A DNA stretch of 64,000 bases, taken from contig NZ_FMHU01000002.1 in NCBI RefSeq assembly GCF_900091415.1, positions 1 through 64,000 on the forward strand, given 5' to 3'. Source of the stretch: Micromonospora inyonensis. Its GTDB lineage: Bacteria > Actinomycetota > Actinomycetes > Mycobacteriales > Micromonosporaceae. The position numbers and the translations under genes were made by a program. Shown one piece after another: positions 30,628-39,470 of this stretch. Each line of letters begins with the position of its first letter. Position 1 is the stretch's first letter. The notes beneath the pieces were generated by a model, which worked only from the letters and a program-made list of their open reading frames with translations, did no database searches and had not been told where the DNA came from.

Positions 30628-31601
30628 CGCCCTACTACGCCGACGACACCGTCACCCTCCACCACGGCGACAGCCTCACCGTCCTCCGCGCCCTTCCGTC
30701 CGGGTCCGTCAACTGCGTCGTCACCTCGCCGCCCTACTACGGGCTCCGGGACTACGGGGAGCCCGGCCAGTACGGGCTGGAGTCCTCGCCCGCCGCGTAC
30801 GTCGACCGGATGCGGGAGGTGTTCGCCGAGGTACGGCGGGTCCTCGCTGACGACGGCACCCTGTGGCTCAACCTCGGCGACTCGTACTCCTCCACCGGTG
30901 GCACGTCTGGTGTCGGCCCCAACGCGGTCGTGGCGCAGACGCGACGGCAGGACGTCGAGCGGACCCGGCCGTCGTCGCCGCTGCCGCCGAAGAACCTGCT
31001 CGGCATTCCGTGGCGGGTCGCGTTCGCCCTCCAGGACGACGGCTGGATCCTCCGCTCCGAAATCATCTGGGCGAAGCGGAACTTCATGCCCGAAGCCGTC
31101 AAGGACCGGCCCACCCGCGCCCACGAGCACGTCTTCCTCATGACCAAGCGGCCCCGCTACTACTTCGACGCCGACGCCATCCGTGAGGAATCCGACCCCG
31201 AGCAAGAAGCCCACAACCGCCGGTACGCCAAGGAGTACACCGCCCACACCGAGCGGGCCTCCGACACCGGCCAGCCCGGCAACGTCAACAACATCGGCAT
31301 CCACTCCCGCCCCGGCCGGGGCGGTCGGAACTCCCGCGACGTGTGGTCGATCTCCGCTCAGCCGTTCCCCGGCGCGCACTTCGCCGTCATGCCACCCGAG
31401 CTGGCCCGCCGCTGCATCGCCGCCGGCAGCCGCACCGGCGACGTCGTTCTCGACCCGTTCGCCGGGTCCTGCACCACCGGCATGGTCGCCGGGCAGCTCG
31501 GCCGCCGGTTCGTCGGCATCGACCTGTCCGCCACCTACCTCGACCTGGCGTTGCGCACCCGACTCGCCCAGGGCGCGCTCATGTTCGGCGGTGCCGCATG
31601 A
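30624..31601 (+). CDS. DNA methyltransferase (beta-group, N4-C/N6-A type)
   Basis: 325 residues from GTG 30624. Motif IV SPPYYGL (35-41) precedes motif I DPFAGSCTT (277-285), the beta order; VGIDLSATYLDLA follows at the end. SPPY is typical of N4-cytosine enzymes but also occurs in N6-adenine ones. No restriction partner is adjacent, so it is probably an orphan enzyme that protects phage DNA or marks replication. Confidence 0.85.
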   Translation: MTPYYADDTVTLHHGDSLTVLRALPSGSVNCVVTSPPYYGLRDYGEPGQYGLESSPAAYVDRMREVFAEVRRVLADDGTLWLNLGDSYSSTGGTSGVGPNAVVAQTRRQDVERTRPSSPLPPKNLLGIPWRVAFALQDDGWILRSEIIWAKRNFMPEAVKDRPTRAHEHVFLMTKRPRYYFDADAIREESDPEQEAHNRRYAKEYTAHTERASDTGQPGNVNNIGIHSRPGRGGRNSRDVWSISAQPFPGAHFAVMPPELARRCIAAGSRTGDVVLDPFAGSCTTGMVAGQLGRRFVGIDLSATYLDLALRTRLAQGALMFGGAA

Positions 31602-32164
31602 CCCAGCCCACCCCGCCCAAGGTCGTCGGCGTCGACCTGTCGCTCACCGGCACCGGCATCGCCTCCAACCTCGGCTGGTGCCAGCTCATCGGCGAAACCG
31701 GCATCACCACCCGCCCGCTCGACGAACGCCTCGACGCCATCGACCGGCTCACCCGCGACATCCTCATCGCCATCGGCGGCGGCAGCGGACGCTGGCCGGC
31801 CCTCGTCGCCATCGAGATCCCCGCCTACTCCCGGTCCGGCGCCGGCCAGCACGAACGCTCCGCCCTCTGGTGGCGAGTCGTCCGGAACCTCCGACGCCGC
31901 GAGGTGCCCGTCGCCGAGATCCCCATCCAGGCACGCATGCGCTACGCCACCGGCCGAGGCCGCGCCCTCAAGGGCGCCGTCATCGACGCCGTAGCTCGCC
32001 GCTGGCCGGGCTACGAGACCAAGGGCGACGACAACCTCGCCGACGCCGTCGTTCTCGCCGCCATGGCCGCCGACCACCTCGGCCACCCCCTCGCCCCCAT
32101 GCCCGCCGCCCACCGGGCCGCCCTCGACGCCGTCACCTGGCCCGAAACCCACCAGCCCGCCTGA
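31598..32164 (+). CDS. RuvC-like Holliday junction resolvase
   Basis: 188 residues. RNase H-fold acidic residues: Asp13 (VVGVDLSLTGTG), Glu73 (VAIEIPAYS), and Asp144/145/149 (GDDNLADAVVLA). Matches actinobacteriophage RuvC-type resolvases, which resolve recombination and replication intermediates before packaging. Confidence 0.8.
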   Translation: MTQPTPPKVVGVDLSLTGTGIASNLGWCQLIGETGITTRPLDERLDAIDRLTRDILIAIGGGSGRWPALVAIEIPAYSRSGAGQHERSALWWRVVRNLRRREVPVAEIPIQARMRYATGRGRALKGAVIDAVARRWPGYETKGDDNLADAVVLAAMAADHLGHPLAPMPAAHRAALDAVTWPETHQPA

Positions 32165-32178
32165 CCGAGGAGACCGCC

Positions 32179-33099
32179 ATGCCCACTGACCACGTCCACC
32201 CCGACGCCCAAGCCGCCATCGACGCGGTCCTCACCGCCAGCCCCGACGCCATCCAGCCCCGCGACCCCAACCGGCCGGAGCCGCACTGGCGCGACATCAC
32301 CGGGGCGGACACAGCCGACGCCGCCCCGTACGACGCCGGAGACGCCCCCACCGCCATCGTGCGGCCCCTGCCCACCCTCGACGACTACCTCGCCAGCGAC
32401 GCCAGGCTCACCCCCGACACCCTCCGCAAGCACCTCGCCACCATGTACCGAGTCCGCGACCGGCAGGCCGCCGAGATCGAGCAGCTCACCGCCGAACGCG
32501 ACCAGGCCCGCGCCACCATCGCCAGCCAGGCCGAGCAGCTCCGCCGTAACGGCACCCTCCTCTGCCGGCTCCGCGACCTCGACGAGCAGCGCGACCGGGC
32601 CTGGGCCGAGCACGACACCCTCGGCCGCAGCGACGACCTCACCACCGACGACGTCGACGCCCTCGCCCAGGCCATCGAGAAGGCCGACAGCGTCCGCATC
32701 GACGCCCGCGACCTGATCTGGCGACCCGCACCCGACGGCGGCTGGCAGCACCCCACCTACGGCGTCATCAGCGAGCATGCCCTCGACGCGCTCGGCCCCA
32801 ACCGCGCCGTCCTCCTCGTCGACATCGACGCCGACGACAGCGACATGGGCAGCCCGCCCGCCAACTGGCGACTCAACCCCAACGAGGACCAGGGCGCCGC
32901 CCTCGGTTCCCCGCCGGCCCGCGCGCAGGACCCGGCCGACATCACCGACCCGCTCACCGCCGCCCTCGACACGTGGGCCCAGCACTGGCGCCACCGCCGC
33001 CAACACGGCGCCACCCCCGCCCAGCCCGCCGACGTTGCCCTCCTCGCCGCCCACGACGCCCACCGGCACCGCACCACCGACCACGAGGCGACGCCATGA
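32179..33099 (+). CDS. Coiled-coil early protein, unknown
   Basis: 306 residues from ATG 32179 with GAGGAGA upstream. A central coiled coil (about 90-155, VRDRQAAEIEQLTAERDQAR) is flanked by acidic segments. The last part has a DTWAQHWRHRRQHG helix. Unrecognised; perhaps part of a multiprotein early complex. Confidence 0.55.
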   Translation: MPTDHVHPDAQAAIDAVLTASPDAIQPRDPNRPEPHWRDITGADTADAAPYDAGDAPTAIVRPLPTLDDYLASDARLTPDTLRKHLATMYRVRDRQAAEIEQLTAERDQARATIASQAEQLRRNGTLLCRLRDLDEQRDRAWAEHDTLGRSDDLTTDDVDALAQAIEKADSVRIDARDLIWRPAPDGGWQHPTYGVISEHALDALGPNRAVLLVDIDADDSDMGSPPANWRLNPNEDQGAALGSPPARAQDPADITDPLTAALDTWAQHWRHRRQHGATPAQPADVALLAAHDAHRHRTTDHEATP

Positions 33100-33563
33100 A
33101 CGACCTGCACCTGCTCCTCGAAACCGCCCTCGGCGCCAGCCGCCACCACGCCCTCGAACTCCACGCCCTCGCCCGCCGCGACAACTGGAACGTCGACCTC
33201 GTCGAGAAAGCCCTCACCGCATGCGCCGAGAAAGCCCACCACTACCGCGAGTCGTGGGCCGCCGTGAAAGTCGACACCGACCGGCAAGTCCTCGAAGCCA
33301 CCGCACGGGCCCTCGACTGCACCGAACACGGCCACATGATCAGCGAGCTGGAGAAGCAGCTCCATCACGCCGACAGCGAATGCCGTCGCGTCGACCGGTC
33401 CCGCCGCGAATACCTCACCGGCGTCACCCGCCTCCAAGAAGCCCTCCACCGGCTACAGGCCCGCATCCGCGGCCAGGACCCCGACCTGCCCGACCTGCCC
33501 ACCGTCGTCAACACCATCACCCAGCTCGTCGACCTCATCCAGAAGGAGGCGCGAACCCGATGA
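33096..33563 (+). CDS. 155-residue helical protein, unknown
   Basis: ATG overlaps the previous stop. Nearly all helix, rich in His and Glu (LLETALGASRHHALELHALA; ISELEKQLHHADSECRRVDR), probably dimeric by coiled coil. Not recognised. Confidence 0.55.
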   Translation: MNDLHLLLETALGASRHHALELHALARRDNWNVDLVEKALTACAEKAHHYRESWAAVKVDTDRQVLEATARALDCTEHGHMISELEKQLHHADSECRRVDRSRREYLTGVTRLQEALHRLQARIRGQDPDLPDLPTVVNTITQLVDLIQKEARTR

Positions 33564-34204
33564 CCCTCCTCCGTTACGGCTACACCATTGCCGACCTGCA
33601 ACGCCTCGCCCGACTCGTCGCCGCCACCACCCACACCAGCACCAGCCACGCCGACCGCTACCAGGAGGCGTACAGCGCCATCGCCGAGCACCTCTACACC
33701 ACCACCAGCCGGCCCGATGACCACGACCTCGTCCACGCCGGCCGGGCCGCGGTCCTCACCGCCATGCGACACACCCTCCGCCACCACGGGTACGACACCA
33801 ACACCCCCGGCGCCGGCACCGGCGACCGCCCCCGATACGTCACCTACTGGCGGTGGATCGGCCAACCCGCCCCCGGCCACGACGACCACATCATCGACGC
33901 CGTCGCCGTCCGGCAGATCCTGCCGCTACTCACCGCCCAGGAACAGGCCGCCGTCAACGCCCTCGCCGCGTTCGACACCTACCAGGCGGCAGCTGCCGCG
34001 CTCGGCATCCCATACGGCAGGTTCTGCGACCGCCTCGCCCGAGCCCGCCACCGGTTCCTCACCTACTGGCATGAGCACGAGCAACCGTCCCGGCCGTGGA
34101 CCTCCGACCGACGCGACGGCGGACCCGACAGCCGCGACCCGCGCCGGGTGATGAAGCGGTTCCGGGAACGCCAGCGGTACGCGGCCCGCACCAAGGCCGC
34201 CTGA
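33560..34204 (+). CDS. Sigma-factor-like protein; possible late-gene activator
   Basis: 214 residues. The end contains LLTAQEQAAVNALAAFDTYQ followed by AAAALGIPYGRFCDRLARAR, which reads as sigma region 4 with its HTH. The N-terminal part (ADRYQEAYSAIAEHLY and onward) is compatible with a reduced region 2. It closes the early operon just before a strong terminator, where a late-transcription factor would be expected. Confidence 0.6.
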   Translation: MTLLRYGYTIADLQRLARLVAATTHTSTSHADRYQEAYSAIAEHLYTTTSRPDDHDLVHAGRAAVLTAMRHTLRHHGYDTNTPGAGTGDRPRYVTYWRWIGQPAPGHDDHIIDAVAVRQILPLLTAQEQAAVNALAAFDTYQAAAAALGIPYGRFCDRLARARHRFLTYWHEHEQPSRPWTSDRRDGGPDSRDPRRVMKRFRERQRYAARTKAA

Positions 34205-34212
34205 CACGACGA

Positions 34213-34242
34213 CGGCCCGGCGGACCCCCATCCGCCGGGCCG
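34213..34242. terminator. Terminator after the sigma-like gene
   Basis: CGGCCCGGCGGA (34,213-34,224) and TCCGCCGGGCCG (34,231-34,242) pair over 12 bp with a six-base loop. Confidence 0.8.
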
Positions 34243-34302
34243 CACACCCCCCACAGGGGCACCCCATCGCACCGGCCAGCCTACCCAGGGGGGACCAGCA
34301 CC

Positions 34303-34965
34303 ATGACCAGCCCGCACCACCTCCACGCCACCCGCACCACCTGGGCCCTCGACGTCGCCCTCACCCGCCTCCACCAACTCGCCCGCCTCGAAACCCGCCA
34401 CCGCAGCGACCAGTACCTCGCCGCCGCCGACCGGCTCCGCTCACCCATCTACGGTGTCCGACACGCCACCGGCGACCACGCCGACCCCGTAGGAGCCGTC
34501 CTCACCGCCCCGGAAGGCTCCGGGCATACCTCGGGGTGGGTGGAGCTGTCCCAACGCGCCCACGACCGTCTCACGTGGATCGCCACCCAATTCCGGGCAC
34601 AACCCGGCCAGGCGCCCCTCACCGCCATCCGCAACCGCATCCCCATGCTGCTGCCCGGCACCGCCGCGCTCCTCGCCAAGCACCTCGCCGACGAAGACAC
34701 GTGGATCAGGGCCGCCGTACGCCTCGAACCCGCCGGCATGCCACTCGTCGGCGTCCCCTGCCCCCGCTGCGGACACCGCACCCTCACCGCCCACACCGAC
34801 GGCCCCACCAACACGTGGACCATCACCTGCACCTGCCTGTGCGTCGGACAGGGTTGCCGCTGCGGCATGCCCGGTGCCGTCGAAGGCGCCCAACACATCT
34901 GGCCCCGCAACGTTGTACTCACCCCGGCCACCACCAGCAACGAGGGAGAATCGGACCGTGGATGA
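34303..34965 (+). CDS. Zinc-ribbon protein, unknown
   Basis: 220 residues from ATG 34303 with AGGGGGGA. The C-terminal part holds CPRCGH, CTCLC and GCRCG groups (about 150-195), a likely zinc ribbon. The N-terminal 90 residues are a helical bundle (YLAAADRLRSPIYG). A small actinobacteriophage protein without a known role. Confidence 0.55.
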   Translation: MTSPHHLHATRTTWALDVALTRLHQLARLETRHRSDQYLAAADRLRSPIYGVRHATGDHADPVGAVLTAPEGSGHTSGWVELSQRAHDRLTWIATQFRAQPGQAPLTAIRNRIPMLLPGTAALLAKHLADEDTWIRAAVRLEPAGMPLVGVPCPRCGHRTLTAHTDGPTNTWTITCTCLCVGQGCRCGMPGAVEGAQHIWPRNVVLTPATTSNEGESDRG

Positions 34966-35239
34966 CCTGGTCACCTGGCTGCGCGCCCAGCTCGACGAGG
35001 ACGAACGCGAACTGTGGTCTGCCGGGGCAAGGGGCGAGCGCTGGCCACACCCGGGATTCAAGTGGCTGATCGCCGACATCAACGCCAAGCGGCTGCTACT
35101 GACGCAGTTCGAACTGCGAGGCAACTCCGTCCGCGGGATGGTGCAGCCGGCCACCGGTGGAGTCTGGGACGACCTGCTGCGCGTCCTTGCCCTGCCGTAC
35201 GCCAACCGGCCCGGCTACCGGCCGGAGTGGCGGCCATGA
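34958..35239 (+). CDS. DUF6221-like protein
   Basis: 93 residues from GTG 34958. The opening MDDLVTWLRAQLDEDERELW is the hallmark of the DUF6221 group widespread in actinobacteriophages and their hosts. Function unknown. The stop overlaps the next ATG. Confidence 0.6.
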   Translation: MDDLVTWLRAQLDEDERELWSAGARGERWPHPGFKWLIADINAKRLLLTQFELRGNSVRGMVQPATGGVWDDLLRVLALPYANRPGYRPEWRP

Positions 35240-35490
35240 TCCGCATCGCCGGCCACCAGTACGGCACCGCCGCCCAGATCGCCGACCGGCTCGGCGACGA
35301 CGTCACCCCCACCATGGTCCGCAACTGGGCCCGCCGCTCCGGCCTCGCCCGACATCGCACCACCGACAACAACGGACGCCCCTGCGTCCTCTACCCGCTC
35401 GACCAAGCCGCCCGCATCGAAGCCACCACCCGGCAGGCGACACGCGGACGACGTCGCCGAGTTGACGTTGAGGCGGTCGCCGCCGCATGA
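35236..35490 (+). CDS. MerR/HTH-like DNA-binding protein
   Basis: 84 residues. GTAAQIADRLGDDVTPTMVR, then NWARRSGLARHRT and YPLDQAARIEATTR form a winged-helix DNA-binding domain ending in a basic tail (RGRRRRVD). Likely a small regulator at the early/late boundary. Confidence 0.6.
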   Translation: MIRIAGHQYGTAAQIADRLGDDVTPTMVRNWARRSGLARHRTTDNNGRPCVLYPLDQAARIEATTRQATRGRRRRVDVEAVAAA

Positions 35491-35746
35491 TTTGACCACT
35501 CCGCTTGTAGGTGAAGTCTGTCCGCAGCCCGGTCGAGCGCCCCGCGCCGCCGGGCTGTCGCGCATCCAGACCTGCGCCCGCCACACGTCGAGGCTCTCCC
35601 TGCCGCCGGGACGACAGGGAACTCCACGCGACTGCAGCCCGTGCAAGTCGGGCCGGGTGCGCCAACGCCCACACGGTGGGGACCGGGGGAACGCGGGCAG
35701 GCCCTGTGGCGGTGGCCTGCCCGCACACCCGCAGACGGAGGTGACC
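35491..35746. other. 256-bp gap with a 10-bp hairpin
   Basis: No frame here looks coding. CGGGCAGGCC (35,694-35,703) and GGCCTGCCCG (35,714-35,723) form a perfect stem 24 bases before the next ATG. This is the expected place for a late promoter, but I see no convincing -35/-10 pair, perhaps because a phage sigma factor is used. Confidence 0.5.
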
Positions 35747-35923
35747 ATGGCGGCCGAGCACGTCGTCCCCGAAAACGACCTCATCGCCCACGACAGCAGC
35801 GGCGGACAACCCTGCGTCTGCGGGCCTGCGACGGTTCCGGTCAAGCGGGCCGACGGGACGGTGGTGTGGCAGGTCGTGCACCACAGCCTCGACGGCAGGG
35901 AGCACAGCGAACCACGGGGGTGA
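35747..35923 (+). CDS. 58-residue protein, unknown
   Basis: ATG 35747 behind GGAGGTG. Sequence MAAEHVVPENDLIAHDSSGG with one CVCG group, then a small beta part (VPVKRADGTVVWQVVHHS). Possibly a zinc-stabilised mini-domain. Confidence 0.5.
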   Translation: MAAEHVVPENDLIAHDSSGGQPCVCGPATVPVKRADGTVVWQVVHHSLDGREHSEPRG

Positions 35924-35925
35924 CC

Positions 35926-36315
35926 ATGCCGAGCCGGCCGTGCCTCGACTGCGGAGACATCACCACGGGGAGCAGGTGCCACGGGTGCCGCCTCGCGCGG
36001 GGCAGGCAGCGGGAGCGGACCAGACAGAGACCCAGCGCCCGGCAGCGTGGATACACCACGGAATACGAACGGAACCGTGCCACCTTGCTTGCCGCCTCCA
36101 CAACGTGCGGCATCTGCGGCCACCCGGGCGCGGACCAGGCGGACCACCGCACCCCCACCTCCCATGGTGGTGCTCCCGCCTTGGCCAACCTGCGTCCTGC
36201 ACATGGCACGAAGCCCTGCGAGACATGCGGACGCAGGTGCAACCAGGAGCGAGGCGCGCCGCCAATCCCGAGCGACAGTCACACACGGTCACGGGAGGCA
36301 GGTCACCCAGGGTGA
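35926..36315 (+). CDS. HNH endonuclease
   Basis: 129 residues from ATG 35926. Zinc Cys pairs CLDCGD, CHGC, CGICGHPG and CETCGRRC frame the HNH core QADHRTPTSHGG, then ALANLRPAH (Asp-His, Asn, His). An HNH enzyme upstream of terminase is common in cohesive-end phages, where it assists end cutting. Confidence 0.8.
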   Translation: MPSRPCLDCGDITTGSRCHGCRLARGRQRERTRQRPSARQRGYTTEYERNRATLLAASTTCGICGHPGADQADHRTPTSHGGAPALANLRPAHGTKPCETCGRRCNQERGAPPIPSDSHTRSREAGHPG

Positions 36316-36503
36316 GGGGGGCGGGGTGGCGACGCAAGATCAGTCGGCCTCCGGACCCCCGGGGCCAGGCTTCTCCGGGTGGCGACAGTTCCCACATTTC
36401 AAGATCGCTAACTGATGGTTAGGCACCCCACGGCCTGATCACCGTGGGTTAGGAAGCCCCGAGTCTCCCGGCTCGGGGCTTCCGCATTCCCGGGAGATTC
36501 GAG
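36316..36503. other. Non-coding region before the second HNH gene; cos candidate
   Basis: 188 bp without a gene, the largest gap close to the packaging genes. GGTTAGG occurs twice (near 36,416 and 36,447), with a CCCACGG/CCGTGGG stem between them. By analogy with HNH-bearing actinobacteriophages the packaging cut site may be here; nothing in the sequence proves it. Confidence 0.4.
36452..36483. terminator. 12-bp hairpin
   Basis: GGAAGCCCCGAG (36,452-36,463) pairs perfectly with CTCGGGGCTTCC (36,472-36,483), eight-base loop, with a pyrimidine-rich 3' side. Terminates the 35.7-36.3 kb genes or isolates the packaging operon. Confidence 0.75.
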
Positions 36504-37239
36504 ATGAACGCTTGCGTCGACTGCAACTCACCCGCGCCCGGTCTTCGGTGTGCTGATTGCGCTGCCGAGGTTGAGGAGTCGCCGAACTGGCGCGCCGTTG
36601 AGCCTCTCCGCAGGCGAACAGCGGGATGCGGTCATGAGATCCCGGTCCGCCGAGGCCGGGTGCCCAGACTCTGCGCTTCCTGCCAGCAGCTGCCCCGCAC
36701 TGTGCGAGCTGCGCGCCCCGCTCGGCCCTGCGAACGGTGCAGCGCGCCTATCCGGTCCTCTCGCCGAGAGGCTCGGTTCTGCTCGCTGTCGTGCAGCTCG
36801 ACGAGCCGCACGGGAAGACCGGAAGTGCAGCGAACGAGGCTGCGACGAGAAGCACCGCTCTGCTGGCTTGTGCCGTCGCCACTACCGCCAGAAGAACCGC
36901 AGCAAGTGGAGCGACGGCAACCCGGAGACCCGGAGGGCGCGTGAGCGCGCTAAGACGCACCGGCGCCGAGCGGTCGGCCGGTACGGAGATGTGACGCCCG
37001 CGATTGAGCGGGAGCTGCGCGTGAAGGCTCGCCGCTGTCCGTTGTGCGCCGTCCGGATGACGGACCAGCCGTATCTGCCGGCCAGCAAGGAACTCGACCA
37101 CATCGTGCCGCTCGGTGTAGGCGGCACCCACACGATCGGCAACGTCCGAATCATCTGCCGCGCCTGCAACTTGAAGCGACCGAAGGACGGCGGCGACTAC
37201 GCCGGTCCCGTGACCCTCTTCGCCTTGGAGGTGGCCTGA
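36504..37239 (+). pseudogene. HNH endonuclease with zinc-ribbon N-terminus, frameshifted
   Basis: The first frame (from ATG 36504) gives MNACVDCNSPAPGLRCADCA and further Cys pairs (CGHE, CASCQQ, CERC, FCSLSC). The zinc/HNH end (RKCSERGCDEKHRSAGLCRR, CPLCAVRM, ELDHIVPLGVGGTHT, NVRIICRACNLKRP) is in the next frame and stops at 37,239. The join must lie near 36,800-36,823 around the GGGAAG run, one base out. Both halves have normal domain content, so a single-base sequencing error or a recent mutation is likely. Its stop overlaps the terminase small subunit ATG. Confidence 0.7.
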
Positions 37240-37646
37240 TGCCGAACCCTCCGAAGATGGACCCACAGCGGGGCTCTCGCGGCCGTGGCGTCATCACCCT
37301 TCCCGCCGCCGGCCGCAAGGGCGACCCCCCGCCGTGGCCGTTGCCCGGGCGGATGGCCGCCGCCGAGCGTGAGGCGTGGGCGCAGTTGTGGGCCACTCCG
37401 CAGGCGGTGGCGTGGGAGCAGCTCGGTTGGACGCGCACCGTGGCCCGTTACTGCCGGGTGATGGTCGCCTCCGAGGAGCCCGACGCGATCGCGGCGCTCC
37501 TCGCCCAGGCCGTCGCCCTGGAGGACCGGCTCGGGCTGACGCCGAAGTCGATGCGGCTGCTGTTGTGGCAGATCGCCGAGGACGAGGTCGGGCAGAAGCG
37601 CGAGCAGTCCGCTGGCGCGCGGGGGCGGATCAAGGCGGTCGGCTGA
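37239..37646 (+). CDS. Terminase small subunit-like protein
   Basis: 135 residues. PGRMAAAEREAWAQLWATPQ, a conserved Trp-rich helix pair and LGLTPKSMRLLLWQIAEDE resemble the P27-type small terminases of actinobacteriophages. It would recognise packaging-start DNA. ATG shares a base with the HNH stop; the large subunit follows at once. Confidence 0.75.
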   Translation: MPNPPKMDPQRGSRGRGVITLPAAGRKGDPPPWPLPGRMAAAEREAWAQLWATPQAVAWEQLGWTRTVARYCRVMVASEEPDAIAALLAQAVALEDRLGLTPKSMRLLLWQIAEDEVGQKREQSAGARGRIKAVG

Positions 37647-39256
37647 TGCCGTGGCGTGGCCCGAACGAGGAGGGCGAGTTCCCGACCCTCGGCTACGACG
37701 TCGGCGAGTGGATCGAGGACAACGTCGTTGTCCCGGACGGCTACCAGCGTGGTGAGCCGTACCGGCTGACCGACGAGATGTGGCGGTTCCTGGTCCACTA
37801 CTACCGGCTGTACCCGCACGCGGGGCCGTGGCCGGCACCGGACGCGCTGCGGCACTACGGCGGTCAGCTGCGCCGGTCGCAGAAGTGGGGCAAGGACCCG
37901 TTCGGTGCGGCGATCATCCTGGCTGAGGCGTTGGGTCCGACCCGCTTCGACGGGTGGAACGCCGATGGTGAGCCGGTGGGGGCCCCGTATCCGACGCCGC
38001 TGATCGTGTGCCTGGGCACGTCGGAGGATCAGACGGACAACACGTGGCGTCCGCTGCTGTCGTCGGTGCGGAACGGGCCGCTGATCAACCTGTCGGGCAT
38101 CGACGCCGGCGAGACGAAGGTGACGCTGCCGGGCGGCGGGAAGATCGAGCCGGTGACGACCAGCGCGAAGTCGCGGCTGGGTGCACCGCTGACGTTCCTG
38201 ACGATCACCGAGTCGCACCTGTTCACGTTGCAGGGCGGCTACCGCAAGGTGTGCGGCGCCGTGAAGCGGAACGTGGCCGGTATGGACGGCCGCTGGTTGG
38301 AGCTGACGAACGCCTGGGATCCGACGGAGGGTTCGGAGGCGCAGGTCACGGCGGAGGCGAAGGACGATCGGATCTACGTCGACACGGTGGAGCCGAAGCG
38401 GGTCGACGACCTGGCCGACGATGAGGCGTTGTACGCGGAGCTGCTGCGCCAGTACGGCGACAGCGCGCGGGAGCGCGGCGGCTGGGTGAACATCCGGGGC
38501 CGCATCGTGCACGAGGTGCGGTCGTCGCGGCACATGGAGGCTGACCGGCGGCGGTTCTTCCTCAACGAGATCGTCGTCGGTGAGTCGGTGTTCGTGGACC
38601 CGGTCCGCTGGGATCTGTTCGCCCGCGATGACCAGCTGCGCCCTGGTGACGGGATCGCGTTGGGGTTCGACGGGTCGAAGTATCGGGATGCCACCGCGCT
38701 GGTGGCGTCGCGGCTGTCCGACGGCCGGCTGTTCGAGCTGGGTGTGTGGGAGCGGCCGGCGGACGCGGGGCCGGACTGGAAGGTGCCGTCGGCGAAGGTC
38801 GACGAGCGGCTGCGTGAGGTGTTCAGCGCGTACGAGGTGGCGTTGATGTTCGCCGACCCGTACCGGTGGCAGGACTACCTGAACGCGTGGGCGGCGGAGT
38901 GGCCGGGCCGGGTGGTGGAGTTCCCGACGAACGTCGAGCAGCGGATGGACAAGGCGATCGAGCGGTTCACGACGGGCTTCGCCGCTGGTCAGATCACCCA
39001 TGACGGGTCGGAGACGCTCGGCAAGCACTGCAAGAACGCCGTGTTGGTGAAGGGCTCCCGGAAGAAGCCCCGCCCCGGTGAGGAGCAGGACATCGCCACG
39101 CACTACCTGAAGATGGCGAAGCGGGGCGAGGGGATGCTGATCGACGCGGCGGTGGCCACGGTGCTGGCGCACGCGGCCCGCGGTCGGGCCATCGAGGATG
39201 GGGCGCTGACCGCGCCCGGACAAACCGAGGTGTGGGCGGAGTGGCTCGATGTCTAA
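37646..39256 (+). CDS. Terminase large subunit
   Basis: 536 residues from ATG 37646 (TGATG overlap). The ATPase has an adapted Walker A SQKWGKDP (78-85), a beta-strand plus acid TFLTITES (183-190), and a linker. The nuclease half starts with the metal-site strand LGFDGSKYRDATALVA (Asp342) and continues with LMFADPYRWQDY. Powers DNA packaging and makes the genome cuts. Typical length for a siphovirus. Confidence 0.9.
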   Translation: MPWRGPNEEGEFPTLGYDVGEWIEDNVVVPDGYQRGEPYRLTDEMWRFLVHYYRLYPHAGPWPAPDALRHYGGQLRRSQKWGKDPFGAAIILAEALGPTRFDGWNADGEPVGAPYPTPLIVCLGTSEDQTDNTWRPLLSSVRNGPLINLSGIDAGETKVTLPGGGKIEPVTTSAKSRLGAPLTFLTITESHLFTLQGGYRKVCGAVKRNVAGMDGRWLELTNAWDPTEGSEAQVTAEAKDDRIYVDTVEPKRVDDLADDEALYAELLRQYGDSARERGGWVNIRGRIVHEVRSSRHMEADRRRFFLNEIVVGESVFVDPVRWDLFARDDQLRPGDGIALGFDGSKYRDATALVASRLSDGRLFELGVWERPADAGPDWKVPSAKVDERLREVFSAYEVALMFADPYRWQDYLNAWAAEWPGRVVEFPTNVEQRMDKAIERFTTGFAAGQITHDGSETLGKHCKNAVLVKGSRKKPRPGEEQDIATHYLKMAKRGEGMLIDAAVATVLAHAARGRAIEDGALTAPGQTEVWAEWLDV

Positions 39257-39470
39257 GCGCAGGCCGAAGCGTCGAGTGAGCCGCGCCGCTCGGGCCCGCA
39301 GCGGCTACTTCCTGGGGCTGCTGCTGCTCGCTGTCGGCTTCGGCCTGGCGCTGAGCGTCGGCTGGGGTCTGGTCGCCGCCGGTGTGGGGCTGATCGCGTA
39401 CGTGGTGCTGCTGTACGACGTCGACGAGGCGGGGCAGGTCGATCCTGAGGGGGAGGTGCGGTTGCGGTGA
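39249..39470 (+). CDS. 73-residue two-span membrane protein
   Basis: ATG 39249 overlaps the terminase end by eight bases. A very basic start (MSKRRPKRRVSRAARARSG) is followed by two hydrophobic helices (about 20-36 and 40-56) and an acidic tail. A membrane protein between terminase and portal is unusual but recurrent in actinobacteriophages; role unknown. Confidence 0.6.
   Translation: MSKRRPKRRVSRAARARSGYFLGLLLLAVGFGLALSVGWGLVAAGVGLIAYVVLLYDVDEAGQVDPEGEVRLR

Noticed and set aside
35511-35744. Open frames in the gap before 35,747
   Set aside because: Arg/Pro-rich without a ribosome site or domain; treated as non-coding.
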